This document shows, in pieces, positions 53,101 to 60,440 of a stretch of 64,000 bases of DNA. The notes under the pieces were generated by a model. The model saw nothing but the letters and a program-made list of their open reading frames with translations. It was not told the DNA's origin and made no database searches. A program made the translations under genes and the position numbers. This stretch comes from Jiangella anatolica (GTDB taxonomy: Bacteria; Actinomycetota; Actinomycetes; Jiangellales; Jiangellaceae), in NCBI RefSeq assembly GCF_003236295.1, contig NZ_POTW01000001.1, positions 147,385 to 211,384 of the forward strand, written 5' to 3'. Positions within the stretch are counted from its first letter, which is position 1; each line of letters opens with the position of its first letter.

Positions 53101-53307
53101 CTGCGGCGCGGCGACGACGAGCAGGCTGTGCGGCTGCTCGCGGCCGGCGCCGCCGTCCGCGGGATGGCCGACCGCTCGCACCCCGACGTCGCCCGGATCG
53201 AGCGGGCGGCGCGGAGCCGCCTCGGCGACACGCGGTACGCCGAGGCGGCTCGGGAGGGTGCGACGGCCGGCTGGTCCGAGCTGGTCGAGGTCACGCTCGC
53301 TTCGTGA
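50170..53307 (+). CDS. SARP/AfsR-type regulator with NB-ARC ATPase and TPR region
   Basis: 1,045 residues from GTG 50170 (ATG 50182 is an alternative); the longer ORF would translate the repeat element. Order: OmpR-type winged helix (GMLGPLEVRG to about 95), bacterial activation domain (about 100-245), NB-ARC ATPase with Walker A GPGGSGKT near residue 285, VLLVLDNCEHV (Walker B) and LATSRESL, GMPLAIELAAARLR (the GLPL motif), then a helical/TPR-like half from about 610 to the end. Such proteins activate secondary-metabolite or exporter genes. It converges by 17 bases with a DrrAB-type exporter, its probable target. Confidence 0.92.
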   Translation: MQIGMLGPLEVRGDDGAPADVPGARLRGLLVALARQPGRVVPKAALIDWIWGENPPSDATNALHRLVSRLRKLLPDGAIEGHTDGYRLAVEPDAVDAVRFERLAAQARGLDGPRRVQLLREALGLWRGAALQDVGLTESPAFDAAVARLDGLRLAATEDRFEAETALGHGAELVTELTDLVAAHPLRERLVAALMRALVAAGRDADALLVYERTREELADTLGADPSPELSALHVALLKGEVGRRDDDRRTNLRAELTSYIGKDADVAAVRELVGTRRLTTLVGPGGSGKTRLATETARALLDDLPDGVWLVELASVTADGDVAQATVAALGLRDPLLGDQPDAEPADRLVAALRDREVLLVLDNCEHVIESAAALAHRLLGECPRLRILATSRESLGITGEALWPVVPLTLPDDDAEPAAIEASPAVRLLLDRASAVRTDLTVDAASLATMARICRALDGMPLAIELAAARLRTMTLDQLAGRLDHRFRLLTSGSRTVLPRHQTLRAVVDWSWELLGEPERTVLRRLSVFTGGAGLDAAERVCAGDDVHPEDVLELLGSLTEKSLLVAEGGGAPRYRLLGTIKEYAAQRLAEAGETESARRAHLACFTELVETAEPWLRRAEQVEWLATLDAEHGNIVAAMRGALAAGDAAAAMRLAASAGWYWWFSGHKAEGEELVAAAAAMPGEVDDETRALVYTFVAGFLTSGREDAQRAETWIREAHRLSPDGRSTRTVLRLLAPLERLLQGPDGAVSAWEPVLDDEDPWVRALARLQRGKMRIMLGDGGRDADADLEEALAQFRAIGERYGTSFALTELADRRAARGEFAAACDLLEEAATVVAELGAVEDVIRIRSRQAQLYWLAGDEDASAAAVAEAQRHADRVTWPNALAELALARADLARWRGDADEARRQLAAAIGLLHDTGDQPHLRAMEHDLLGYLAAGDEEARAHRAAAVEAAAVSGYPALIAVVLVGVADLALRRGDDEQAVRLLAAGAAVRGMADRSHPDVARIERAARSRLGDTRYAEAAREGATAGWSELVEVTLAS

Positions 53308-54034
53308 ACGTCGAGATCGACCACAGGTAGCCGACGAGGGCGAGGTCGACGGTCCAGGCCAGCGCCGGGATCACGTCGCCTGCCTCCGGCGCGCCGGCCA
53401 GCAGCCCGCGCAGCGCCTCGATGATCGGCGTGAACGGCTGGTACTCGGCGAACTGCCGCACCCCGGTGCCCATCTCGTCGGCCGGCACGATCGCGCTGCT
53501 CAGGAACGGCAGCATGATCAGCGGGACGACGGCCATGCCGGCCGATTCCGGCGACTTCGCGGCCAGCCCCAGCCCGACGGTGAGCCAGCTGAACGCGATG
53601 GACACCAGCAGTGAGAACCCGACCACGCCGAGCCAGTCGACGAAGCCCGCCGACGAGCGGAAGCCGAGCAGGAATGCCGTCCCGATGATGGCCGCGATCG
53701 CGATGATCGTGCGCAGGACGCTGCCCACGACGTGTCCGGTCAGCACGGCGCCCCGGGAGATGTCCATGACCTTGAACCGGTTGATGACGCCCTTGGTCAT
53801 GTCGGAGTTCACGGCCAGCGCCGTCGCGCTCAGCCCGTACGTGATGGCCAGCAGGATCATCCCCGGCGTCGAGTAGTCGACGTAGTCCACGCCGACGTCG
53901 AACGCGCCGCCGATCACGTAGACGAACATCAGCATGAGGACGATCGGGAGCAGGATCGCGTTGAACACCGCGATCGGGTTGCGGACGGTGTGCTTGAGGT
54001 TGCGGCGCACCATGATGGCGGCGTCGGTGCTCAT
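53291..54034 (-). CDS. ABC-2 type permease (DrrB-like)
   Basis: 247 residues with six hydrophobic segments. MVRRNLKHTVRNPIAVFNAI at the N-terminus and FQPFTP-like EYQPFTPIIEALRGLL near the C-terminus are the conserved segments of the DrrB family of drug exporters. The start overlaps the ATPase stop (ATGA) and the 3' end overlaps the converging SARP gene by 17 bases. Confidence 0.93.
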   Translation of the reverse strand: MSTDAAIMVRRNLKHTVRNPIAVFNAILLPIVLMLMFVYVIGGAFDVGVDYVDYSTPGMILLAITYGLSATALAVNSDMTKGVINRFKVMDISRGAVLTGHVVGSVLRTIIAIAAIIGTAFLLGFRSSAGFVDWLGVVGFSLLVSIAFSWLTVGLGLAAKSPESAGMAVVPLIMLPFLSSAIVPADEMGTGVRQFAEYQPFTPIIEALRGLLAGAPEAGDVIPALAWTVDLALVGYLWSISTFTKRA

Positions 54035-54975
54035 CGGGCGGTCTCCTCCGTGGTCGGCCGGCCGGTCAGGGCCAGGAAGACGTCGTCGAGGTCCGGCGTG
54101 TGCACGGAGAACTCCTCGGCGTCGATCGAGTACTCGTCGAGCGCGTCCAGCAGGGTGCGCACCGACCGGGTGCCGCCGTCGCTGGGCACCCGCAGGGTCA
54201 GGTTCTCGTCGTCGCGGGTGGCGCCGGTGAGCACCCGCGCGGCCGCGTCGAGCCCCTCCGGACCGGCGAACCGGAACCGGACGTGGCTGCCGGGGACCTG
54301 CCGCTTCAGCTCGGCCGGCGTGCCCTCGGCGACGAGGCGGCCGTGGTCGAGCACCGCGACGCGGTCGGCCAGCTGGTCGGCCTCGTCCAGGTACTGGGTG
54401 GTGAGGAAGATCGTGGTGCCGCCGGCGACCAGCTCACGGACGATCTCCCACATCGTGCGCCGGCTGCGCGGGTCCAGGCCCGTCGTCGGCTCGTCGAGGA
54501 AGATGATCTGCGGCGCGCCGACCAGCGTCATCGCCAGGTCGAGCTTGCGCCGCATGCCGCCGGAGTAGGTCGACACGAGCTTGGGTGCCGCCTCGACGAG
54601 GTCGAACCGCTCCAGCAGCCCGTCGACGACGGCGTCGCGCTCGCCCGGCGCCAGCCGCTTGAGCTCGGCCATCAGCCGCAGGTTCTCCCGCCCGGTGAGC
54701 AGGTCGTCGACGGCGGCGAACTGGCCGGTGACGCCGATGGCCTTGCGCACCGCCGCGGTCTCGGTGGCCACGTCGTGCCCCGCCACCCGCACCGACCCGG
54801 CGTCGGCCCGCAGCAGCGTCGTCAGCACGTTGACCGTCGTCGTCTTGCCGGCCCCGTTCGGGCCGAGCAGCGAGAAGACGCTGCCGGCGGCGACCTCGAG
54901 GTCGATCCCGTCGAGGACGGTCTTGTCCTTGAATGCCTTGCGCAGCCCGGTGGCCGCGATCGCTGGACTCGTCAT
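54031..54975 (-). CDS. ABC transporter ATP-binding protein (DrrA-like)
   Basis: 314 residues. Walker A is GPNGAGKTTT, signature YSGGMRRKLD, Walker B IIFLDEPTTGLDPRSR, and the switch is in FLTTQYLDEAD, with Q where many ABC proteins have H, as is standard for the DrrA group. The C-terminal region (about 230-314) with TPDLDDVFLALTGR is the DrrA accessory domain. With 53291-54034 it forms a multidrug or self-resistance exporter. The adjacent regulator suggests inducible expression. Confidence 0.94.
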   Translation of the reverse strand: MTSPAIAATGLRKAFKDKTVLDGIDLEVAAGSVFSLLGPNGAGKTTTVNVLTTLLRADAGSVRVAGHDVATETAAVRKAIGVTGQFAAVDDLLTGRENLRLMAELKRLAPGERDAVVDGLLERFDLVEAAPKLVSTYSGGMRRKLDLAMTLVGAPQIIFLDEPTTGLDPRSRRTMWEIVRELVAGGTTIFLTTQYLDEADQLADRVAVLDHGRLVAEGTPAELKRQVPGSHVRFRFAGPEGLDAAARVLTGATRDDENLTLRVPSDGGTRSVRTLLDALDEYSIDAEEFSVHTPDLDDVFLALTGRPTTEETAR

Positions 54976-55055
54976 GCCACCACTGTCGGCGGCCGTCCTG
55001 ACACGGCCCTGTCACGCCACCGCCACCGCGGCTGACGCGCTGCGTCCGCGCCGCC
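54976..55055. other. Leader region of the exporter operon
   Basis: Eighty bases between the exporter start and the first repeat element. CTGACACGGCCCTGTCACG (about 54999-55017) contains an imperfect GTGACA/TGACAC-type dyad that could bind a regulator, but no clear promoter is seen. Confidence 0.25.
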
Positions 55056-55167
55056 CTTGGCACGCCGGAACGTTCCACAAAGGGCGCATTTCGGGCGCAT
55101 GAGGTCGCCTGCGGCGTGCCAAGCGCGACGTTCGAGCGTGCCAAGGACGACGCTGGAGCGTGCCAAG
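55056..55167 (+). repeat. Dispersed inverted-repeat element, copy A
   Basis: A 68-base core is bounded by CTTGGCACGC (55056-55065) and GCGTGCCAAG (55114-55123), a perfect 10-bp inverted repeat, and contains GGAACGTTCC and CGCATTTCGGGC. GCGTGCCAAG then recurs at 55136 and 55158, exactly 22 bases apart each time. Confidence 0.8.
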
Positions 55168-55216
55168 GTGCCAACCGCCGAGTTGGCGTCGGGGCCTCAG
55201 GCGTGTGCGGTGCTCC

Positions 55217-55279
55217 TCACCCGTGTATGGACCGCACGCCCCGCCGATGGCGACGCCCATCCGGCGCCACGGCGGGTGA
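55217..55279. repeat. 63-bp inverted-repeat element, copy 2
   Basis: TCACCCG to CGGGTGA, part of a 9-bp perfect inverted repeat (55215-55223 with 55273-55281). It has the same length and ends as the segment at 45861-45923 and is followed in both cases by a similar stretch ending ACGAGTG. The function is unknown. Otherwise 55168-55358 contains no gene I can support. Confidence 0.4.
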
Positions 55280-55358
55280 GGCGCCCACGGCACGAGTGAG
55301 TCCGCGTGATCCTCAGGTGGCTGGACTGCGCCGTGATCCCCGCAGCGTCGTTGCCGCC

Positions 55359-55448
55359 CTTGGCACGCTGGAGCGTTCCACGAACGCCGCATTTCGGGCA
55401 CGCGCGGTCGCCTGCAGCGTGCCAAGCGCGACGTTGGAGCGTGCCAAG
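55359..55448 (+). repeat. Dispersed inverted-repeat element, copy B
   Basis: A 68-base core with the same ends as copy A (CTTGGCACGC 55359-55368, GCGTGCCAAG 55417-55426) and the shared internal CGCATTTCGGGC and GTCGCCTGC. One more GCGTGCCAAG follows 22 bases later (55439-55448). Confidence 0.8.
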
Positions 55449-55484
55449 GCGCGAGCACCGCGCAGCACGGCGCGTCGTCGTCAC

Positions 55485-55737
55485 CGCCGTCTCGCCCGCC
55501 GGCACGGCCCCCGACCCCGATCCCTACTCCTGCGCTGACGGTCACGCCCACCGCCGCGCGGACCCCTGAGCCGTCCGGCACCGACGCTCCGTCGCCGGGG
55601 TCGACGGCGCCGCCGCCGGGGGAGCCGGACCAGCTGCCCGACACGGGTCTGTCCCCGGCACACTGGCGGCCGTCGCCGCGGCGCTGCTGCTGGCCGGGCT
55701 CGGCGGCACCGCCCTGCAGGTCCGGCGCCGTCGTTAG
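55485..55737 (+). pseudogene. 3' remnant of an LPXTG cell-wall-anchored protein
   Basis: One frame encodes a Pro/Thr/Ala-rich stalk (TPIPTPALTVTPTAARTPEP, then SGTDAPSPGSTAPPP) ending in the sortase motif LPDTG at 55634-55648. The expected membrane helix and basic tail, LAAVAAALLLAGLGG then RRRR and TAG (55735-55737), are present but in a different frame, so one small indel separates them. No start or upstream domain is found; the gene body appears lost, with repeat element B at its broken end. Confidence 0.7.
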
Positions 55738-55769
55738 ACTCCGAGCGGACGAGCCGGATCGGAGGGTGC

Positions 55770-56729
55770 ATGTCGGGGTGTTGCGGTCCGTCGGCGGATC
55801 GGGGGCCGGTGGCGGGGGTCGAGCTGTCGTTCACCCCGCCGGTGCGCTCGGCGGCCGAGGTGGCCAAGGGCATGGTGCGCATCGCGGGCGGCGAGTTCGC
55901 GATGGGTGGCGACGATCCCGACGCGTTCCCCGACGATGGTGAGGGGCCGGTGCGGACGGTGTCGGTGTCGCCGTTCCTGATCGACGCGACGGCGGTGACG
56001 AACCGGCAGTTCGCCGCGTTCGTCAAGGCCACCGGGTACGTGACCGAGGCCGAGCGGTTCGGCTGGTCGTTCGTGTTCGGTCTGTTCATCGGCCCGGAGC
56101 AGGCGCGGCACGTGATGGACGCGTCGGTGCCGTCCGCGCCGTGGTGGCGGGCGGTCCAAGGCGCGTACTGGAAGGCGCCCGAGGGGCCCGGCAGCGACAT
56201 CGCGACGAGGCCGCAGCATCCGGTGGTGCACGTGTCCTGGAACGACGCCATGGCGTATGCGGCGTGGGCGGGGAAGCGGCTGCCGACCGAGGCCGAGTGG
56301 GAGTACGCCGCCCGCGGCGGGCTGGCGCGGGCGAAGTATGCGTGGGGTGATGAGCTGGTGCCCAAGGGCCGGTGGCGGTGCAACATCTGGCAGGGCCGCT
56401 TCCCCACACAGAACACCGGCGAGGACGGCCACGCCGGGACCGCGCCGGTGAAGTCGTACCCGCCGAACGGGTTCGGGTTGTACGAGGTCGCCGGCAACGT
56501 GTGGGAGTGGTGCCAGGACTGGTGGTCGGTCAGCTGGCACGCCGAGGAGCGTCCCGAGACCCGCATCGACCCGCTCGGACCGCCGGAGGGTGCGGCCCGG
56601 GTCACCCGCGGCGGCAGCCACCTGTGCCACGACTCCTACTGCAACCGCTACCGGGTCGCCGCGCGCACCAGCAACACCCCGGACAGCTCGACGGGCAACA
56701 TCGGCTTCCGCTGCGCCGCCGACGTCTGA
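55770..56729 (+). CDS. Formylglycine-generating enzyme family protein
   Basis: 319 residues with a short Cys-containing N-terminus (MSGCCGPS) and the FGE-sulfatase fold: RIAGGEFAMGGDDPDAFPDD, VTNRQFAAFVKATGYVTEAE, HPVVHVSWNDAMAYAAWAGK, RLPTEAEWEYAARGG and EVAGNVWEWCQDWW. The copper-binding cysteine pair of active FGE is present as C286 and C291 in SHLCHDSYCNRYR. It would convert a Cys in a CxPxR motif of a sulfatase to formylglycine. No sulfatase is in the window. An SD (GGAGGG) precedes the ATG, and TAGACT at 55735 may be the -10. Confidence 0.92.
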   Translation: MSGCCGPSADRGPVAGVELSFTPPVRSAAEVAKGMVRIAGGEFAMGGDDPDAFPDDGEGPVRTVSVSPFLIDATAVTNRQFAAFVKATGYVTEAERFGWSFVFGLFIGPEQARHVMDASVPSAPWWRAVQGAYWKAPEGPGSDIATRPQHPVVHVSWNDAMAYAAWAGKRLPTEAEWEYAARGGLARAKYAWGDELVPKGRWRCNIWQGRFPTQNTGEDGHAGTAPVKSYPPNGFGLYEVAGNVWEWCQDWWSVSWHAEERPETRIDPLGPPEGAARVTRGGSHLCHDSYCNRYRVAARTSNTPDSSTGNIGFRCAADV

Positions 56730-56785
56730 TCGAGGTTCAGTCTCTGCTCTCCTGGCGGGACGTCGCCGCGCGGCGACGGCCGGGG

Positions 56786-58009
56786 TCAGGCCTCGCCTAC
56801 CAGCAGGGCGGCCGCCCGGGGCGCGAGGAAGTGGTCGAGGACGAGCTCGGCGGCGCCCTGGGCGGCGACGTGCTCGCCGACCGACGAGCCCTCGACGACG
56901 AGGTCCGGCCGGGCGACCACCAGCTCCTCGGCTACCAGCTCGGTCAGCACCGGCAGGAACGCCGCGCTCAGCCGGTTCCACAGCGGCCCGCCCAGCACGA
57001 CCCGGGGCACGTCGAGGAGGTTGACGAGGACGCCGAGGCCGACGGCGACCCGCCGGGCCGCGCGGGCCAGGATCCAGGTCGCGCCGCTGTTGCCGGCCAC
57101 CGCCTGCGCGCAGACGGCCGTGCAGGCGTCGTCGATCGCGACGTAGTCGGTGAGGTCGGGCAGCGGCACCAGCCCCAGGCGCGCGGCCTGGATGACCAGC
57201 GCCTCCGGTACGCACGCCGCGGCCAGCCCGCCGCGCCGGCCGGCCCACTCCAGCTGCTCGGCGTCGGTGTCGACGATGATGTCGCCGACCTCGCCGATGT
57301 TGTTCGTCACGCCGCGCAGCACCTGGTTGTCGACGACGACGGAGGCGCCGACACCGGAGCCGAGGTAGAGGAAGACGAACGCGTTGGACGGCGCGGTCGA
57401 CGAGCGCAGCTCCGCCGTCGCCGCCGCCGTGACGTCCTTGTCCAGCAGCACCGGCAGCCCGGTCGCGTCGCTGAGGTCGGCGCGGAGGTTGACGTTGCGC
57501 CAGTTCGGCAGCTGCGGCGGGTCGACGATGACGCCGGCGTGGACGTCCAGCGGGCCGGGCGCGGCGATGCCCAGGCCCAGCACACGGTCGCGGTCGACGC
57601 CGGCCTCGTGGATCATCGCGTCGGCCGTGGCCGCGATCAGCGCCGTGACCTCCGGCGGGTTGGTCGCCTGCGGCGTGCGTTCCTGGCGGCGCAGCCGCAC
57701 CTGGCCGTCGAGATCGAGCAGGACGGTGGTCAGCCGGGCCGGGTCGATGTGCACGCCGACGGAGAACGCGCCGTCGCTGTCGACGACCAGGGGGATGCTG
57801 GGCCGGCCGCGGACGCCGCCGGCCGGCTCGGTCTCGCGGATCAGCCCGTCGTCGATCAGCCGCCGGGTGATGTTCGAGATGGTCTGCGGGCTCAGCCCGG
57901 ACTCGCGCCGCAGATCGGCCCGGCTCGCCCCCGGGGCACGGCGCAGCACGTCGAGCACGACGGCCTGGTTGAAGTCGGCCAGGCGAAGTTGGTTGCTGCC
58001 GCGCCGCAT
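56786..58009 (-). CDS. ROK-family transcriptional regulator
   Basis: 407 residues from ATG 58009, with GGAGGAG five bases upstream; the longer ORF has no such support. The winged helix (NQAVVLDVLRRAPGASRADL, SGLSPQTISNITRRLIDDGL) is followed by a ROK domain with VLGLGIAAPGPLD and YLGSGVGASVVVD. The cysteine-rich zinc motif of most ROK proteins is missing: the equivalent segment reads DTDAEQLEWAGRRGGLAAA. Divergent from the sugar-importer operon, it probably represses it and is released by a mannoside. Confidence 0.92.
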   Translation of the reverse strand: MRRGSNQLRLADFNQAVVLDVLRRAPGASRADLRRESGLSPQTISNITRRLIDDGLIRETEPAGGVRGRPSIPLVVDSDGAFSVGVHIDPARLTTVLLDLDGQVRLRRQERTPQATNPPEVTALIAATADAMIHEAGVDRDRVLGLGIAAPGPLDVHAGVIVDPPQLPNWRNVNLRADLSDATGLPVLLDKDVTAAATAELRSSTAPSNAFVFLYLGSGVGASVVVDNQVLRGVTNNIGEVGDIIVDTDAEQLEWAGRRGGLAAACVPEALVIQAARLGLVPLPDLTDYVAIDDACTAVCAQAVAGNSGATWILARAARRVAVGLGVLVNLLDVPRVVLGGPLWNRLSAAFLPVLTELVAEELVVARPDLVVEGSSVGEHVAAQGAAELVLDHFLAPRAAALLVGEA

Positions 58010-58049
58010 GCGACTCCTCCCTGCCGACGGCATCGTAGCCAAGCCGCGA

Positions 58050-58067
58050 TTTAATCCAAGCGATTGA
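58050..58067. promoter_or_regulatory. ROK operator half, site 1
   Basis: TTTAATCCAAGCGATTGA resembles the better conserved site 2 (TTTAGTCCATCGGATGGA) at 13 of 18 positions and overlaps the -35 box. Binding here would hinder polymerase. Confidence 0.45.
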
Positions 58068-58092
58068 CGATATCTTCGACGAAGCCTAACCT
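58064..58092 (+). promoter_or_regulatory. Promoter of the mannoside importer operon
   Basis: TTGACG (58064-58069), 17 bases, TAACCT (58087-58092), a good vegetative promoter. The transcription start would be near 58099, giving a leader of about 39 bases that carries operator site 2. Confidence 0.6.
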
Positions 58093-58107
58093 GTGCCCCA
58101 GGTTTAG

Positions 58108-58120
58108 TCCATCGGATGGA
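58108..58120. promoter_or_regulatory. ROK operator, site 2
   Basis: TCCATC-G-GATGGA is a perfect 13-bp palindrome just downstream of the predicted transcription start. Together with site 1 (53 bases upstream) it flanks the promoter core. Confidence 0.6.
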
Positions 58121-58137
58121 AAAAAGGGTGTGACGCA

Positions 58138-59490
58138 ATGAAGCGCAGTCGTGTCCTCCTCGCCGTCGCGACCGCCGCCCTCCTGACCGGGGTGCTGGCG
58201 GCCTGCTCGGACGGCGACGACACCGCCGGCGGTGACGACGGGCCCGTGACGATCCGCCTGCTCGAGTACCAGCAGGCCCGCGCCGACGCCGTCGAGCCGC
58301 ACCTCGCCGCGTTCGAGCAGGCCATGGCCGAGCAGGGCAGGGACATCGAGGTCGAGCTGATCGTCGACCCGCTGACCGACGAGCAGTTCCGCACGAAGAT
58401 CACCCAGCAGTTCCACTCCGGCACCGCGCCGGACGTCATCGACATGGGCAGCACGCACGTGACCGGCTTCGCCGGCGCCGGCTACCTGCTCGAGCTGGAC
58501 GAGTACCTCGACGAGTGGGACACCTGGGGCGAGTACTTCGACCCGGTGAAGGACGCCGCCCGGCAGGTCGACGGCCACTTCTACGCCGTGCCGCACGAGG
58601 CGAACGTGCAGAGCCTGTTCTACCGCAAGGACGTGCTCGAGCAGCTCGGCGTCGACACCTCGCAGCCGCAGACGTGGGACGACCTGATCGCCCGGCTGGA
58701 GCAGGTCACGGCCCAGACCGGTGAGCCGTCGATCGTGATCCCGGCCGGGACGGCGTGGGGCGGCGGCACCTGGACCGAGGGCTTCCTGCCGATCGCCGCC
58801 GGCACCGGCAGCACGTTCTACGACGAGGAGACCGGCCGCTGGACGCTGGAGAGCGAGGGCCTGACCGCCAGCTTCGACCTGTACGCGCGGCTGGTCGAGG
58901 CCGGCCTGATGCCGGTGCAGGACCTGCTCAATCCGAACCCGTGGGAGCCGACGAAGTACGTCCGGTTCCCCGAGGGCACCATGCCGGTCGCGGCGCAGGG
59001 CACCTGGGGCTGGCGCTACGACTGGGGCCCCGAGGGCACCGCGCCGATCGAGGACGTCCAGCAGAAGGTCGGCACCTGGGACTACCCGGCGCTCGTGCCC
59101 GGCACCGAGCCGTACTCGATCAGCGGCGGCGGGTTCGTCTACGCCATCAACGCCGAGACCGAGCACGCCGAGGCCGCGATGGAGCTGGCGAAGTGGCTGA
59201 GCGAGGGCACCGCGGCCGCCGAGCAACTGGCCGCGATCGGCGCCGCCGCGCCGCACCCGGGCATCGCCGACATCGAGCCGTACGCCAGCGACCCGTCGCT
59301 GCTCGACGCGGAGGAGAAGGTCCGCACCGGCATCCGCGCGCCGTTCGGCGACGGCGCCGACCAGGTGTCGCAGGCCGTGCAGAGCGCCACCGAGGCGATC
59401 CTGCTCGGCGACGCGGACGGCGAGCAGGCGGCGTCGGCGTTCGCCGAGGAGGCGGCGGAGCTGCTGGGCGACGCCCTGGTCGAACAGTGA
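58138..59490 (+). CDS. Sugar ABC transporter substrate-binding lipoprotein
   Basis: 450 residues, solute-binding family 1. The lipobox is VLAAC with C23, followed by an Asp/Gly linker. VPHEANVQSLFYRKDVLEQL is the family hinge motif. It is the first gene of the operon under the ROK-controlled promoter. Given the GH38 enzyme downstream it probably binds mannosides such as N-glycan fragments. The stop overlaps the permease start (GTGA). Confidence 0.93.
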   Translation: MKRSRVLLAVATAALLTGVLAACSDGDDTAGGDDGPVTIRLLEYQQARADAVEPHLAAFEQAMAEQGRDIEVELIVDPLTDEQFRTKITQQFHSGTAPDVIDMGSTHVTGFAGAGYLLELDEYLDEWDTWGEYFDPVKDAARQVDGHFYAVPHEANVQSLFYRKDVLEQLGVDTSQPQTWDDLIARLEQVTAQTGEPSIVIPAGTAWGGGTWTEGFLPIAAGTGSTFYDEETGRWTLESEGLTASFDLYARLVEAGLMPVQDLLNPNPWEPTKYVRFPEGTMPVAAQGTWGWRYDWGPEGTAPIEDVQQKVGTWDYPALVPGTEPYSISGGGFVYAINAETEHAEAAMELAKWLSEGTAAAEQLAAIGAAAPHPGIADIEPYASDPSLLDAEEKVRTGIRAPFGDGADQVSQAVQSATEAILLGDADGEQAASAFAEEAAELLGDALVEQ

Positions 59491-60440
59491 CGTCGGTCCC
59501 GGCGCCGGTCGAGCCGGCCACGCGGCCCGGCCGGCCGGCACCGGGCCGCCCCGGCCCGCGCCGGCGCGGGCTGCACGGCCGTGGCCTGATTCCGCTGCTG
59601 CTCGGTCCGTCGGTGCTGCTCATCGTCGTGTTCGTGGTCGCGCCGGCGGTGTACGGCCTGTACCTGAGCCTCACCAACACCCAGCTCACCGGCTTCGCCG
59701 CCCGCGACCCGCAGTTCGTCGGCCTGGAGAACTTCCGCACGCTGCTCGGCTCGGACGACTTCCTCGCCTCGCTCGGCCGGACCGGCCAGTTCGTGCTGTT
59801 CTCGGCCATCATCGGGCAGACGGTGCTCGGCATGCTGGCCGCGCTGCTGCTGCGGCGCACCTGGCTGCGCGGCAAGGGCGTGTTCGGCGCGGCGATCCTG
59901 CTGCCGATGGTGGTGCCCGAGGTGGTCGCGGCGCTGACGTGGGCGAGCGTGCTGTCCTCGAGCGAGGACGGCACGTTCAACCGGCTGATCGGCCTGTTCG
60001 GCGGCGCCGCCGCGGCGCCGCTGCAGGAGTGGCCGATGCTGTCGATCGTCATCGTCAACATCTGGCGCGGCATCGCGTTCGCGATGATCATGTTCCAGGC
60101 GGCGCTGGAGGACGTCCCGGACGAGCTGATCGAGGCCTCCCGGGTCGACGGCGCCAGCGCGACGCAGGTGTTCCGGTACGTGACGCTGCCGCTGATCCGC
60201 GGCCCGATCTTCCTGTACCTGCTGCTGACGACGATCACGACGGTCGGCGTGTTCGGACTGGTGTACTTCCTCACCCAGGGCGGTCCCGGCTCGGCCACCG
60301 AGCTGACGTCGATCTTCATCTTCCAGCGGGCGTTCCAGTACTCGCAGATCGGGCTGGGCAGCGCGGCGTCGGTGATCCTGCTGGCGCTGCTCATGGTCCT
60401 CGGACTGACCTACGTCCGGCTGACGAAGGTGGAGGTCTGA
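59487..60440 (+). CDS. Sugar ABC transporter permease (MalF-like)
   Basis: 317 residues from GTG 59487. A Pro/Arg-rich cytoplasmic tail precedes six membrane segments. The EAA loop is ELIEASRVDGASATQVFRYV. TGATG junction with the second permease. Confidence 0.94.
   Translation: MTSVPAPVEPATRPGRPAPGRPGPRRRGLHGRGLIPLLLGPSVLLIVVFVVAPAVYGLYLSLTNTQLTGFAARDPQFVGLENFRTLLGSDDFLASLGRTGQFVLFSAIIGQTVLGMLAALLLRRTWLRGKGVFGAAILLPMVVPEVVAALTWASVLSSSEDGTFNRLIGLFGGAAAAPLQEWPMLSIVIVNIWRGIAFAMIMFQAALEDVPDELIEASRVDGASATQVFRYVTLPLIRGPIFLYLLLTTITTVGVFGLVYFLTQGGPGSATELTSIFIFQRAFQYSQIGLGSAASVILLALLMVLGLTYVRLTKVEV

Noticed and set aside
55069..55078. GGAACGTTCC in the repeat element as a fifth LacI operator
   Set aside because: It lacks the outer GCT/AGC flanks shared by the four operators and is part of a dispersed repeat unrelated to the sugar locus.
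55114..55167. 22-bp spaced repeats as a CRISPR array
   Set aside because: Only three units, with spacer-like parts of 12 bases that resemble one another, no cas genes, and the same units recur in inverted orientation elsewhere. A dispersed repeat element fits better.
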